From positions 186,001-250,000 of the forward strand of contig JAKJXP020000032.1 of the NCBI GenBank assembly GCA_022225965.2: a DNA stretch of 64,000 nt, given 5' to 3'. This document shows, piece after piece, positions 1 through 9,385 of this stretch. The notes below the pieces were generated by a model. That model was not told where the DNA came from and did no database searches. It worked only from the letters and a program-made list of their open reading frames with translations. The stretch is from Diatrype stigma. Its lineage: Eukaryota; Ascomycota; Sordariomycetes; Xylariales; Diatrypaceae. How positions within the stretch are numbered: the stretch's first letter is position 1; each line of letters starts with the position of its first letter. The position numbers were made by a program, and so were the translations under genes.

Positions 1-4
1 CTAT

Positions 5-420
5 TAATTCCGTCGAAAAAACGCATTCGCGAATATATTTTCGGCCGATAATACATATATCGCTATAAGGTTAATATCGAATCCTGCCGAACGAACGAAA
101 ACGTTGCAAAAGGCGTTTATCGAAAGGGTCGCCTTTATTTTGAAGCTAAATAAGCCGTATTAAGCCGTTATATTATCGGTATATACGATAACCGTATCGT
201 ATGCTTATATTAGGCCGAATAATAAAAAGGCTTTTTAAATTGCAATTAATTCGAAAATATTAATTGAAAATTATAATTCGTTTTCGTTAAATAAGCGATA
301 AAAGGCTTAAATAGCCGAAATAGGCAGGTTTATACGTTAGCTTTTTTAAATCGGGCTTTCGTAATACCAAAAGCTTTCGAACGCGGATTTCGAAAAATCC
401 GTAAATAAATAAAAAACCGT
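5..420 (-). pseudogene. RNase H domain of the RIP-inactivated retroelement
   Basis: Downstream of the RT on the minus strand the frame gives a TD-containing strand, FELIAI.KAFLLFG, VIVYTDN.TA..GL, then NVFVR.AGFDINLIAIY and SAENIFANAFFRRN. This matches the order of acidic residues in retroelement RNase H (D, E, D, then an AD.LSR end, here changed to ANA). Several in-frame stops are TAA or TAG at former Gln codons. The window ends here, so any recombinase or integrase that followed is not visible. Confidence 0.65.
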
Positions 421-1033
421 CCGGTCCGAATTTATTAATAAATAAATGCCGTTAAAGTTTCGAAAGAAAATTTTTTATTATCGTAAATTCCTTACGGCGC
501 CGCTATTAAACGGGCGTTATAAACGTAAATTACGTATAAAAACGAAAAAGCCTTAAATCCCGTATAAAAAAGGCTTGCTTAAAAGAATTACCGTTATGCA
601 AAAGTTTAAAAAGCCGGCAATCCGTTCGACTTAACGGCCGAAAAGGGTATTTGCAATAAAGGCATCGGCAATTAATTTATTAGCCTTCGTAAGTTTCCGT
701 TTCGATAAACGAACGCTTATCGACGTTATATCGATTTCGATTTCGAGGATTTCGAAGGTTATACCTTAGCCGTTTTTTCCGGGATTCGGAAAAATTCTTA
801 ATGCGGCGATTAATTTATTATAAAAAAAATATAACGAAATCGCGATTTTTCCGAAAGGAAATACGAAAATAAAGTCGTCGAAATAATAAACGATTAGTAT
901 TTTAATAAGTAATACGAAAAGCATTTAATGGAAGGCTTTTATAAATAAGTTAAATAAATACGGAACCGTACGAAAGCCGAATAAAAAGCAGTTTTCGTAA
1001 TAAAACCTTTCGCGTTATTCGAAACCGAATAGC

Positions 1034-1208
1034 TGTTACGTAGCAGCCCCATAGCTGGTGAACAAACCACACACCCACTCCAGCTATGGCTACGTCATCC
1101 TACTTTACCCCTCATATATGCCAATAGCTTGCAGAGTTATTACCTCCGCAGCTACAGATCTTTTGACATATTCCAAGGGACCAGTAGCTCAGTTGCTTCT
1201 TTGCAACA
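1034..1208 (+). repeat. 5' LTR of the miniature LTR element
   Basis: The 175-bp repeat begins TGTTACGTAGCAGC and ends TTTGCAACA. Its last 16 bases form a hairpin (gttgc, six-base loop, gcaac). It carries an A-box-like tagctcagttg at 1185-1195. Confidence 0.9.
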
Positions 1209-1265
1209 AATGGTAGCATTTCCCATAGGTCCTGGATGCCTCCAGGTGCTTGTGGTTCGGTCCCT
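1176..1265 (+). promoter_or_regulatory. tRNA-like segment with A-box and B-box across the LTR/internal junction
   Basis: An A-box-like tagctcagttg (1185-1195) lies in the LTR and a B-box-like ggttcggtccc (1254-1264) in the internal region, about 60 bp apart as in tRNA genes. The heptamer agggacc (1176-1182) is perfectly complementary to ggtccct (1259-1265), giving an acceptor-like stem around a 90-nt unit. A 6-bp hairpin cctgga/tccagg sits at 1231-1246. I infer a Pol III promoter of tRNA origin. The cloverleaf is not complete, so it is not called a tRNA gene. Confidence 0.5.
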
Positions 1266-1450
1266 CGACCGAGCGCGGCTTTACAGCGTGAAGAGCCCGG
1301 ATAGTTAGGTGCCGTCCATTATATAAGCGACCCCTATCGTGGCTGTACGTGCAATAGCGGAACGTCAGTTAGGCATAGCAGCACTTACAGCTTAGGCTGG
1401 GAGATTTCCGACCGAGGACGGTACGTACTATCCTTTCCGTCGGTGGCATA

Positions 1451-1625
1451 TGTTACGTAGCAGCCCCATAGCTGGTGAACAAACCACACACCCACTCCAG
1501 CTATGGCTACGTCATCCTACTTTACCCCTCATATATGCCAATAGCTTGCAGAGTTATTACCTCCGCAGCTACAGATCTTTTGACATATTCCAAGGGACCA
1601 GTAGCTTAGTTGCTTCTTTGCAACA
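1451..1625 (+). repeat. 3' LTR of the miniature LTR element
   Basis: Second 175-bp copy, differing from the first by one C-to-T change in the A-box-like segment. It is followed by the target duplication atagc at 1626-1630. Confidence 0.9.
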
Positions 1626-3480
1626 ATAGCCGACGTTATAATGTTATTACGGGCATTATGCAAAACGCGTCTTTAAGGTTTTTCTTAACGAAAAGAAACC
1701 CCTTACCGAAGCGGCATACGAAATCGAAAACGTTTTCGATCGTAATATATTTAAGTATAGCACTTATTTCCGGGATTTAATCGTTAATCGAATCCTTCGG
1801 AAAGTAAGAGAAATAATGTATTTTGCGCCATTTTCCGTTCGGTTTTAGCACGAAGCCGAATAAGGAAAAAACGAAACCGAATAGCGGAAAAAACGGAACA
1901 AAAGCGACGCAATCGAATATAAAGTTGCCCTTTAATTGTTATTAAATTATCGCCGGATTTTCGTAAGCTATTGCGAAATTCCCGGAAATTACCGGTAAGG
2001 ATTATTGCGTATAACCGAATTAAACGTTATATATAAATATGCCGTTAATTAAAATGAAAAGTTTTCCGAAATAACGTCCGAAAGCGACCCTTTATTTTTC
2101 GACGATTAAGAAAAACGGCGAATCCCGAAAAAAACCTTCGCTTATAAAAAAGGTTTCGAAAAAAAGGAATGTATTAATATTCGGCCTAACCGGGAAAAAA
2201 TTACGCATCCGAACGAATAACTAAATTATTTCCGGATCTTTCGGTATTACGGACGAATTATTAAAGCCGAATATAGCAATATTCGAATTTTATTCGGATT
2301 TGCTGCTGTATTTCGTTATTTTATAACTTCCGTTATAATTAAGGCATTTATAGGACCTTTCGTATTTATTGCCGGGGATTCTTCGAATATATTCGTTTTT
2401 GTTTTAATTACGGCAAATATTTCCTTAAAAGGTTTTTCGGGCCTTAAGCGGCGCCGAAACGCTTTTGCTATATATTTTGAAGGCGTTAAAAAAAAGGACT
2501 CGTTGATTTAATCCGGCTTTTTGTTTTTTTATTTCGCCGCGTTATGGCCGAAATTTATTGCGGAAATTATGCGAATTATTGCGTATATAAATATATGTTT
2601 TATCCGATAAGCTTGTTCGTATTTCGTTATATGCCCGATAAAGCGCATTATATTTATTTATACGTTTGGATGCATTAAAAAAAGGCGAACGTAAATTTCC
2701 ATATATCGGGCGAAGCATTAAAAAAAAATATATAAGTCGAAACCATAATAAGGAATCTTTCCGGTATTAAAAACGAATCGAAATTCGGAATTAATAATGC
2801 GAACGTTTAAAACTTCGTTTTGCGTTTTTAAATAAACGTTAATTCGGAACTTAATTAAATTTAAAGGCTTAAATTTAAATTTAAATATTTACATTACGTA
2901 ACGTACCTTTATATTTAGAAATATATTTGCAGTATTTATTACGATATTAAAATACTTATTAATTTCGTCGTTTAAATTCGAACCGCGCTTTCGGGTTTTT
3001 TTTTTATAATATCGGCGGGCCATTTTATTTTGCAGCTTTTATTTTTCCAATTCGACCTTACGTATTTTAAACCGGTATTTGCAAAAGTCGAGCTTTTCGG
3101 CCGAAAGAACGAATTTAAAGGATTTGCTAGCCGTATTTACGCATAATCTTTTTATAAGCCTCGCGGCCGGCGGTAAGAAACCGACGGTATCGGTTCTTAA
3201 TACTGTGCTAAAAGCCGCCGGCGCTTTTAATAAAAACTGCGTTACGCGTTTTTCGATATCCGCGGCGATAATTTTTAAAAGCGCGTTTTAAATAGCAAAA
3301 ATGAATGCAGGAATATCGTTAAGATTTATTATATCGGAATTTATAAATAAATAACAATTAATTAATAAATCGAACTTAAGAAATATTTATAAAGGATTCG
3401 AATTAAAATTCGAAATAATAACGACAACGCAATTATAAAGCTAATCGAATTGTTAATTGTTGTTATTATAAATGGCAGGT

Positions 3481-6400
3481 TGCGGTATGGAACCCTTTTA
3501 GACCCGTAGACTAATTTATATATATTCGGAAAGCGCATGTCGCCATATAAGGAGCGACAAGAACCAGGATATCCAGTTCTGCGTGCTGTGGAAAGAAACA
3601 TTGGTTAGGGAAGTCTTCGAATATCGATTGGCGACTCGGTATCTAGACTTTATTGGTGCTTCCTTAGTTGACATTACTTCCTCCCGCAAAATAACTATTC
3701 TTTAGCCATGTAAGCTCAGCATCCTATTCTACAGCAAGACTATCACAATATCTAGTCGTTGACTCCTTCAAGTAACCGCGTCGGGTGAACATTTCATCCG
3801 ATACAATTCAACTTGCCGAGGTTTAATTCTGTTAGTGGACAGGTAGTTTCGACATATACCCAGCCCCATAGTCTACTTTCTCCAACTACATAGCACTGGT
3901 TGGCACTATTGATTACGTACCGACCCTTCTCTGATCTCCGAAGTATGCATGGCGTAAGAACTCTACTTGCCATGCCCATGTCGAGAGTGTACCGGTCGAC
4001 CGCTAAAGCTGATTTTATCGGCATATTTGTCCCAATATAGGAACATAAACCCGAGACGCAAATTACCTTTCAATGCGCCTACACACGCTGGGCGGCCACT
4101 AAGGCAGTCAGCGCAACTACCAAGGTAGAACACGAGGTGTGCGTCTCTAGTCTATCCAGCCAGCGGATGTATCCCGTAGGTGGTACCATCGTGCCATTCC
4201 ATAAAAGAAGATACGTGGAATATCTCCGTCCCGAAAAGAGGGTATCTCCTCCAGCAATACTACGTACCGGAGACTAAAGGATGAGAGCTCTCGGGCTATT
4301 TATTAGAGCGGAAACTAGAAGGACGCCTTGGCCTGCCCATCAACCCGGGTCTGAAAGTGACGACCCACAGCGGGAGAATCTGACGAGGAAAGCCATTGAG
4401 TAACGGGCCGGTGATCATAACCGAAGACCTATTCCTAAAAGTCAGGCTTCGAACTGAGTGAAACCTAGATATACATGACAAGAATTTAGTATCCAGCATG
4501 CGGTATAGAATGCCAAAGGCTTCAAAAAATTCGAAGACAAAGTCACTGAAGCGCCAGCCTGCTAAGTAACGGGACGGGGGTCAATGATGAGCCATGTCAC
4601 TTTATTTCGGCTCTTTAGCTCGGCTTCGCTTATATGACTTTGAGGGTGCTCGTCAGTAATGACAGGATACCTTTCCCAGGGCCATACCTGAGGAACGGCA
4701 TACGTATTGGAGCCTCAATCGACCCAGGCCATGGGTTCCAACCAATAGGAACAAAGCCATTTATTTTTAGATGCAGCCCTTGACCTACATACGTGAGGGA
4801 CAGCGAGGTCCCCGGCGGGCTGTTTCAAAGAAACTAGGGCAACAAATTTCCGGGAAAGCTTAGGTATCCAGTCCATGGCAGACAATATGGCATGACATCG
4901 AATTGCGGACCTTGAAGACTGCGCCTGAATCATAGTTTGTCTGTTATAACGGTAAGCGGGATATGACTCGGAGACTGGAGTATTCAGTCCAGTGACTCCA
5001 GTCAAACTGAAACAAAAGTAGAGCTTGGGGGGGTCAGGCCACCGTTGTGACGTTGTCCCCGTTGTCAGAGACTATCTGAAACAAGTGTATGCGGTGAGAA
5101 CTATGCTGAAAAGCACTCTGGTCAACCATTTCGATTTCAATTACTTACATACTATTACTTACATACTATAGTACCTGATATCTCACAATAGCTTTGGTTT
5201 CCAATCGTCCGAGGTTTATTAGGGCCATAGTAGCCCATTGTTGAGTTAGTTAGCGGCTATGTTGTGCATTGCAATCTCCATTTTAACCAGAGAGCGACCG
5301 GAGTTGGATCTTCTGGAAGCCATCAAGGCATTCTTTCTGGCTCTGGCTCCCCAGTAACCTTGTCCAAGGTATGTCCTTCGATGTGGAGACGGCGTAGATT
5401 TAAGCGAAGACAGGGACCCGAGTGGAGACCCGTAGATCCGAACGCATGTAACTTCAAGGGTCTAGATCTGTCATCCATGAAGCTTCCAGATTTCGAACGA
5501 TGGTCAAGATGGTCAAGATGGTCAAGATGGTCAAGATGATCAAGATGGCCAAGATGGTCAAGATCTAGCCCGCGCATCATCTCCATTATCGAATGGCTTA
5601 CTAGGTACCTAGGTATGTATGTGGTTAGGCTTTACTGTGTAAGTGGTTAGGGTCGCGGGGCACAATGATTGGGACACAATGATTGGGATTCCTCGTTTTG
5701 GCGCGATGGAAAAGGAGGCAGCAAGGCAGGAAGGACATTGAACGGAGAAATACACCGCCGATGATTCGTCAAGGGGAGGTTTAGTTAGCGCGTGTGTCAC
5801 AGTGCGTGCTCCATACTATGTATACAAGCAACCTCGAAGTTCGAGATAGGCAAACCCTTATCATTATCAAACAATAAAATCAAAGGAGTGGGACATTTGG
5901 AGGACACTGGAGATGAGACCAAATTCGCCCTTGGAAGCTGCTGGTACGTAGTATGTAGTATGTATACATATACATATTGAACGCCGAGTCATGTTTGGGT
6001 TTGAACTTTAAAGTCTGCTCCAATCAGTTGACTCCCTACGGCAAGCCTAGCGTTGATAGGTTGGATTGTAAGACAGTATAAGCCAATAAGTCAATAACGA
6101 TTAGTAGGTGAACAATAGGATCAACTGCCGTTATGCCAAGCTGCAGTTGGTCCCGATCTCCTTCACCACGGACGGAATTAAAACAGAACCTTGGAACCTT
6201 GGAAATTGCCAGCCGAAACCGGAACCGAGAAACCGATGCATAGGTACTTATGACATATGTATGTATCTGCTCTGTGAATTTATACGATCCCACGATCCCA
6301 CGATCCCGTCTCAGGTGGTTCGGCTGCCAGGACTGCAATACTGCAACGTCAGAAATTCGAAATTTCTATAATCACGGCTGAGGTTCGAAACTGCCTAGAA

Positions 6401-8029
6401 GCGTTCTAGTCGGTCCATTTCCCCTAGGCTGTCAAGCTACTTCTTGCTACTCCAGATATCTGTTAGTTTATCATGCGCAAGCGCAGCGCAACGCAACGCC
6501 AACACGAACAGACGCATCTGCCAATAGCCAACCACCACAATAATTAGAATAGGAGTATAGAATAGGAGTAGAGAATGGAGAGGATAGTCTCCAATTGGTC
6601 GTTGCACGTTAGCAGTTTGGATACTTCCTACTAGTTCGTCGGCTTGTTGCAATAGCTGTCGCGTTCGAGTGACATCGTGTGCCTTGGCTTATATCATCGA
6701 TTTCGTGCATGACTGACTGCATGGCCATTGCCTACCTACGTGTACGTACGAAAGATCACAACATACCTAAACCTAACAGCTAGGTAACAACTAACAGCCA
6801 ACAACTAACAAACAGCCTCACAACATAAGACCGTCAGGCCACAGGCCATGCAGTAGGTAACGTATGCGACCTATAATCCTAATTCTATAGCCAAATCTAT
6901 AATCCTATGGGGAACACAAAGAGAGGGATATATATACCTGTGTATGTATATAATATATAAGATAGGGTAAGATGCAAGAATAGATTTCGATTTCGATTCC
7001 TAAAGCTGCATCCAGGATGGGCCGACCGAAATTTCCGGTCGCTGTCGTGCGCCTGCAGGACCTCAGTAGCTGCCCTGCCGCGCCCAATGCCTGGGCGGTA
7101 ATCTCCGCTTTCCTCCGGCGTGTGGCAACAGGCGATCCATCCGGGCTTGGAGGGCAAGGAGGGGGGCTTGCAGGGGAATCTACAGGGGGGCTTGCAGGCT
7201 ACAGGGATGTCGCGTGGCCTACAACTCATCCCGTCATATCGTACGTTTTTGTAAACGCCCCCAAGCTTGCCCCCCAAGCCCCCAATGGCCCAGTCGTAGG
7301 TCCCCCCCTGGATCCCCTAAAGACCCGAAATCTGGCCCACCGAGGAGCCCACGATGCGAGGAGGGGGGTAGGTCGGCAAGCTTTTCTTGCTAGTTGATCC
7401 TTACTAGGTTTACTACCTGGTAGTTCCAGATAGTTAGTTAGTAAGTAAGGCTTAGCCGAGATGTTGCGCATCGTACATAGTAGAAATATGCGACAGCCCT
7501 TCCCGAGGGGGTGCGGGCAGAGCAGAGAGTCATCGAATCCTTTTTTCCCGAACAGAAACAGACGTTCGACCGGCACTGCTGCTGCTGCTGCTGCTGCTCC
7601 CGCTGCTACCGCTACCACCTGCCTTTTATAGTTCTGTTAGGGACGAACCTGGTTGGCGGTACCGAGAAACCCTAGCACTTCGAAGGTTGTTCACACCTTT
7701 CCAATATTTCTATATTGTGATAGTTCGAAACCGATTCTCCCTCCACGACACCTGAGACTGCGCGGGATTGAATCGGATCCGGAAGGAAATAAAATTGTAG
7801 TGCGGGTCATACTCACCCTCCCGGCCTTATATACCACCCATATCATATGATATATACTATATAACACAATCCAGGTCTATATAGTATATAGTATAACTAT
7901 ATCACTATACGGGATCTACCTACGGACAAACACTTTGTGTCTAGGTAATCACAGATAGGTAGTCCGTCCTGTTCCGCTAACGACCACTGCCTACCACTAT
8001 CCACCAGCACCACCACCACCACCATCACC
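3481..8029. other. gene-poor intergenic region with scattered short repeats
   Basis: No ORF here has convincing protein character. The longest frames are about 100-130 codons and lie in simple or GC-skewed sequence. Visible items are a 9-bp minisatellite at 5500-5562, a 13-bp doublet (acttacatactat) near 5151-5176, a 15-bp doublet near 5664-5690, a palindromic ctaggtacctag near 5601, and AT-rich steps at 7850-7910 (tatatactatat and relatives) upstream of the flavohemoglobin gene. A short minus-strand frame at 3794-4024 reads smoothly but I cannot assign it. Confidence 0.6.
5500..5562. repeat. 9-bp minisatellite, seven units (atggtcaag)
   Basis: Seven head-to-tail 9-bp units with consensus atggtcaag; two units carry a single substitution. 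Because 9 is a multiple of three it stays open on both strands (WSR or DHL repeats). No gene context supports translation. Confidence 0.9.
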
Positions 8030-9385
8030 ATGTCTCTCACGTACCAAGAGGCGAAGCTGGTCAAGGGGACGATACCGGCGCTGAAGGAGCACGGCGAGCA
8101 CATCGCGACGGTGTTCTACAAGACGATGCTGCGGAACCACCCGGAGCTGAACAACTACTTCAACTCGGTCAACATGCAGAACGGGTCGCAGCCGCGGGCG
8201 CTGACGTCGCTGATCCTGGCGTTCGCCTCCAACATCAGCCACATCAGCGAGCTGATCCCCATGATGGAGCGCGTGGCGCAGAAGCACACCTCGCTCAACA
8301 TCCAGGCCGAGGATTACGACATCGTCGGCAAGTTCCTGCTGCGCGCCTTCGCCGCCGTGCTGGGGCCCGCCATGACCCCCGACGTGCGCCTGGCCTGGAC
8401 CAAGGCCTACTGGCTCATGTCGCGCATGCTGAGCACGCGCGAGTCCCAGCTCTACAAGGAGTTCGAGCCCTGGTCCGGCTGGCGCCAGTTCATCATCCGC
8501 AAGAAGGCCCGCGAGACCGAGGACGGCGACGTCGTCTCCTTCACCCTCCAGCCCGTCGACGGCGTCTCCCTGCCCGCCTTCAAGCCCGGCCAGTACATTT
8601 CCGTGCGCATGCGCGTCGCCGGCAACCCCTACACCCAGATCCGCCAGTACTCGCTCAGCGACGCGCCCGCGCCCAACCAGTACCGCATCACCGTCAAGCG
8701 CTACATGGGCCACTGGCCCGACCACAGCAGCGAGGCCGAGCAGGCGAAGCTGCGGCACCGCGCCGCCAGCACCACGTCGTCGGTGTCGTCGTCGGCGGCC
8801 GTCAGCAGCACGTCGGGCAGCGGGTTCGAGGGGGCGGCCGGGGCCGACCCGTCGCGGCCGGGCCTCGTGTCGACCGCGCTCATCGATGAGTCGCAGGAGG
8901 GCGACGTGGTCGAGCTGACGCACCCGGCGGGCGACTTCTTCCACGAGCCCGACGACAGCAGCACGGTGCCGATCGTGCTGATCTCGGCGGGCATCGGCGC
9001 GGCGCCGCTCGTGTCCATCCTCAACACGACGCTGCACCGGCAGCCCAGCAAGCCCATCTCGTGGGTGCACGGGTCGCGGGCGCAGGCGCCCTTCGAGGCG
9101 CACGTGCGGCAGCTGGCGGCGCGGCACCCGAGCCTGCGCACGTCCTTCTTCCGCACCCGCCTCGCCGACACCGAGCTCCCCAACTACACGTACGACTTCC
9201 GCGTCGACCTGGCCCACCTCAAGCCCGAGGACCTGCACCTCCAGAACGGCTCGACCAAGTACCTCATCTGCGGGCCCGACAAGTTCATGTTCGAGATGTC
9301 GGCCTTCCTGACGGCCAACAACATCCACAAGTCGCGCGTGCACTTCGAGGCGTACAGCACGGGCAGCTTCGAGCTGAAGGCGTGA
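8030..9385 (+). CDS. flavohemoglobin (nitric oxide dioxygenase)
   Basis: Single-exon, 451-residue protein that should oxidise NO to nitrate using NAD(P)H and FAD, protecting the cell from nitrosative stress. The N-terminal globin domain (about 1-140) shows the B10 tyrosine (Tyr30), the E7 glutamine (Gln54 in NGSQPRAL) and the proximal histidine (His86 in QKHTSL). The reductase part has an FAD motif RQYSLSD (about 205-211), an NAD(P) loop SAGIGAAP (about 317) and a C-terminal CGPDKFMFE. Odd point: a Ser/Ala/Gly-rich stretch of roughly 45 residues (about 235-280) lies between the FAD-domain strand ending VKRYMG and the GLVSTALID segment, where bacterial Hmp is continuous. It has no good splice signals, so I read it as coding. 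The ATG is preceded by a purine and follows a CAC-rich leader. Codon use is strongly GC-ending. Confidence 0.95.
   Translation: MSLTYQEAKLVKGTIPALKEHGEHIATVFYKTMLRNHPELNNYFNSVNMQNGSQPRALTSLILAFASNISHISELIPMMERVAQKHTSLNIQAEDYDIVGKFLLRAFAAVLGPAMTPDVRLAWTKAYWLMSRMLSTRESQLYKEFEPWSGWRQFIIRKKARETEDGDVVSFTLQPVDGVSLPAFKPGQYISVRMRVAGNPYTQIRQYSLSDAPAPNQYRITVKRYMGHWPDHSSEAEQAKLRHRAASTTSSVSSSAAVSSTSGSGFEGAAGADPSRPGLVSTALIDESQEGDVVELTHPAGDFFHEPDDSSTVPIVLISAGIGAAPLVSILNTTLHRQPSKPISWVHGSRAQAPFEAHVRQLAARHPSLRTSFFRTRLADTELPNYTYDFRVDLAHLKPEDLHLQNGSTKYLICGPDKFMFEMSAFLTANNIHKSRVHFEAYSTGSFELKA

Larger units (their letters stand above)
1034..1625. mobile_element. TRIM-like miniature LTR retrotransposon, young, non-coding
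   Basis: Two 175-bp direct repeats (1034-1208 and 1451-1625), each TGTTACG...GCAACA with TG/CA ends, flank a 242-bp internal region. The 5-bp sequence atagc occurs immediately before the first repeat (1029-1033) and after the second (1626-1630), a perfect target-site duplication. I see a single difference between the LTRs (ctcag against cttag), so the insertion is recent. The internal part starts with tggtagca (1211-1218), a plausible tRNA primer-binding site, and has no ORF, so the element must be mobilised in trans. It is not RIP-mutated although it lies in RIP-mutated DNA; its repeats are far shorter than the length usually needed for RIP. Orientation is taken as plus from the putative primer site. 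Confidence 0.9.
640..1890 (-). pseudogene. reverse transcriptase domain, RIP-inactivated and split by an LTR element
   Basis: On the minus strand the order is fingers (KPNGKWR, SIND.IP), palm (LKDAF.IMPV), then GFEW-like residues, FGFRT.PYLFNLF, the YFDDF active-site box and a FEILEIEID segment followed by RLSKRKL. Most Gln and Trp codons expected in such domains have become stops (TAA/TAG), as RIP would cause. The young LTR element at 1034-1625 lies exactly between the palm segment ending IMPVI and the GFEW/FGFRT segment, so the domain continues on both sides once it is removed. This is direct reading of the sequence; the family name is from general knowledge of RT motifs. Confidence 0.75.
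1..3480 (-). mobile_element. RIP-degenerated retrotransposon, probably DIRS-like; incomplete at left edge
   Basis: The stretch is AT-rich and almost free of CA/TG dinucleotides while TA is abundant, the signature of RIP. Read on the minus strand, and allowing for Gln-to-stop changes, it contains recognisable polymerase motifs. These are a KPNGKWR..IH segment with SIND.IP and LKDAF (about 1860-1640), then FGFRT.PYLFNLF, a YFDDF catalytic box and EIEID (about 1010-700). An RNase H region follows with FELIAI, YTDN and a degenerate AENxxANA end (about 310-10). A basic segment with a K/R-rich tail lies upstream at about 3290-2960 and may be gag. The RT type and the RNase H with an ADALSR-like end fit DIRS elements, but the diagnostic tyrosine recombinase would lie left of the window. 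No intact ORF remains. The inner 1034-1625 is a separate insertion. Confidence 0.75.

Noticed and set aside
3362..5005. Several 60-100 codon minus-strand frames that read fairly smoothly
   Set aside because: No family could be recognised and no splice structure joins them, so they are left unannotated.
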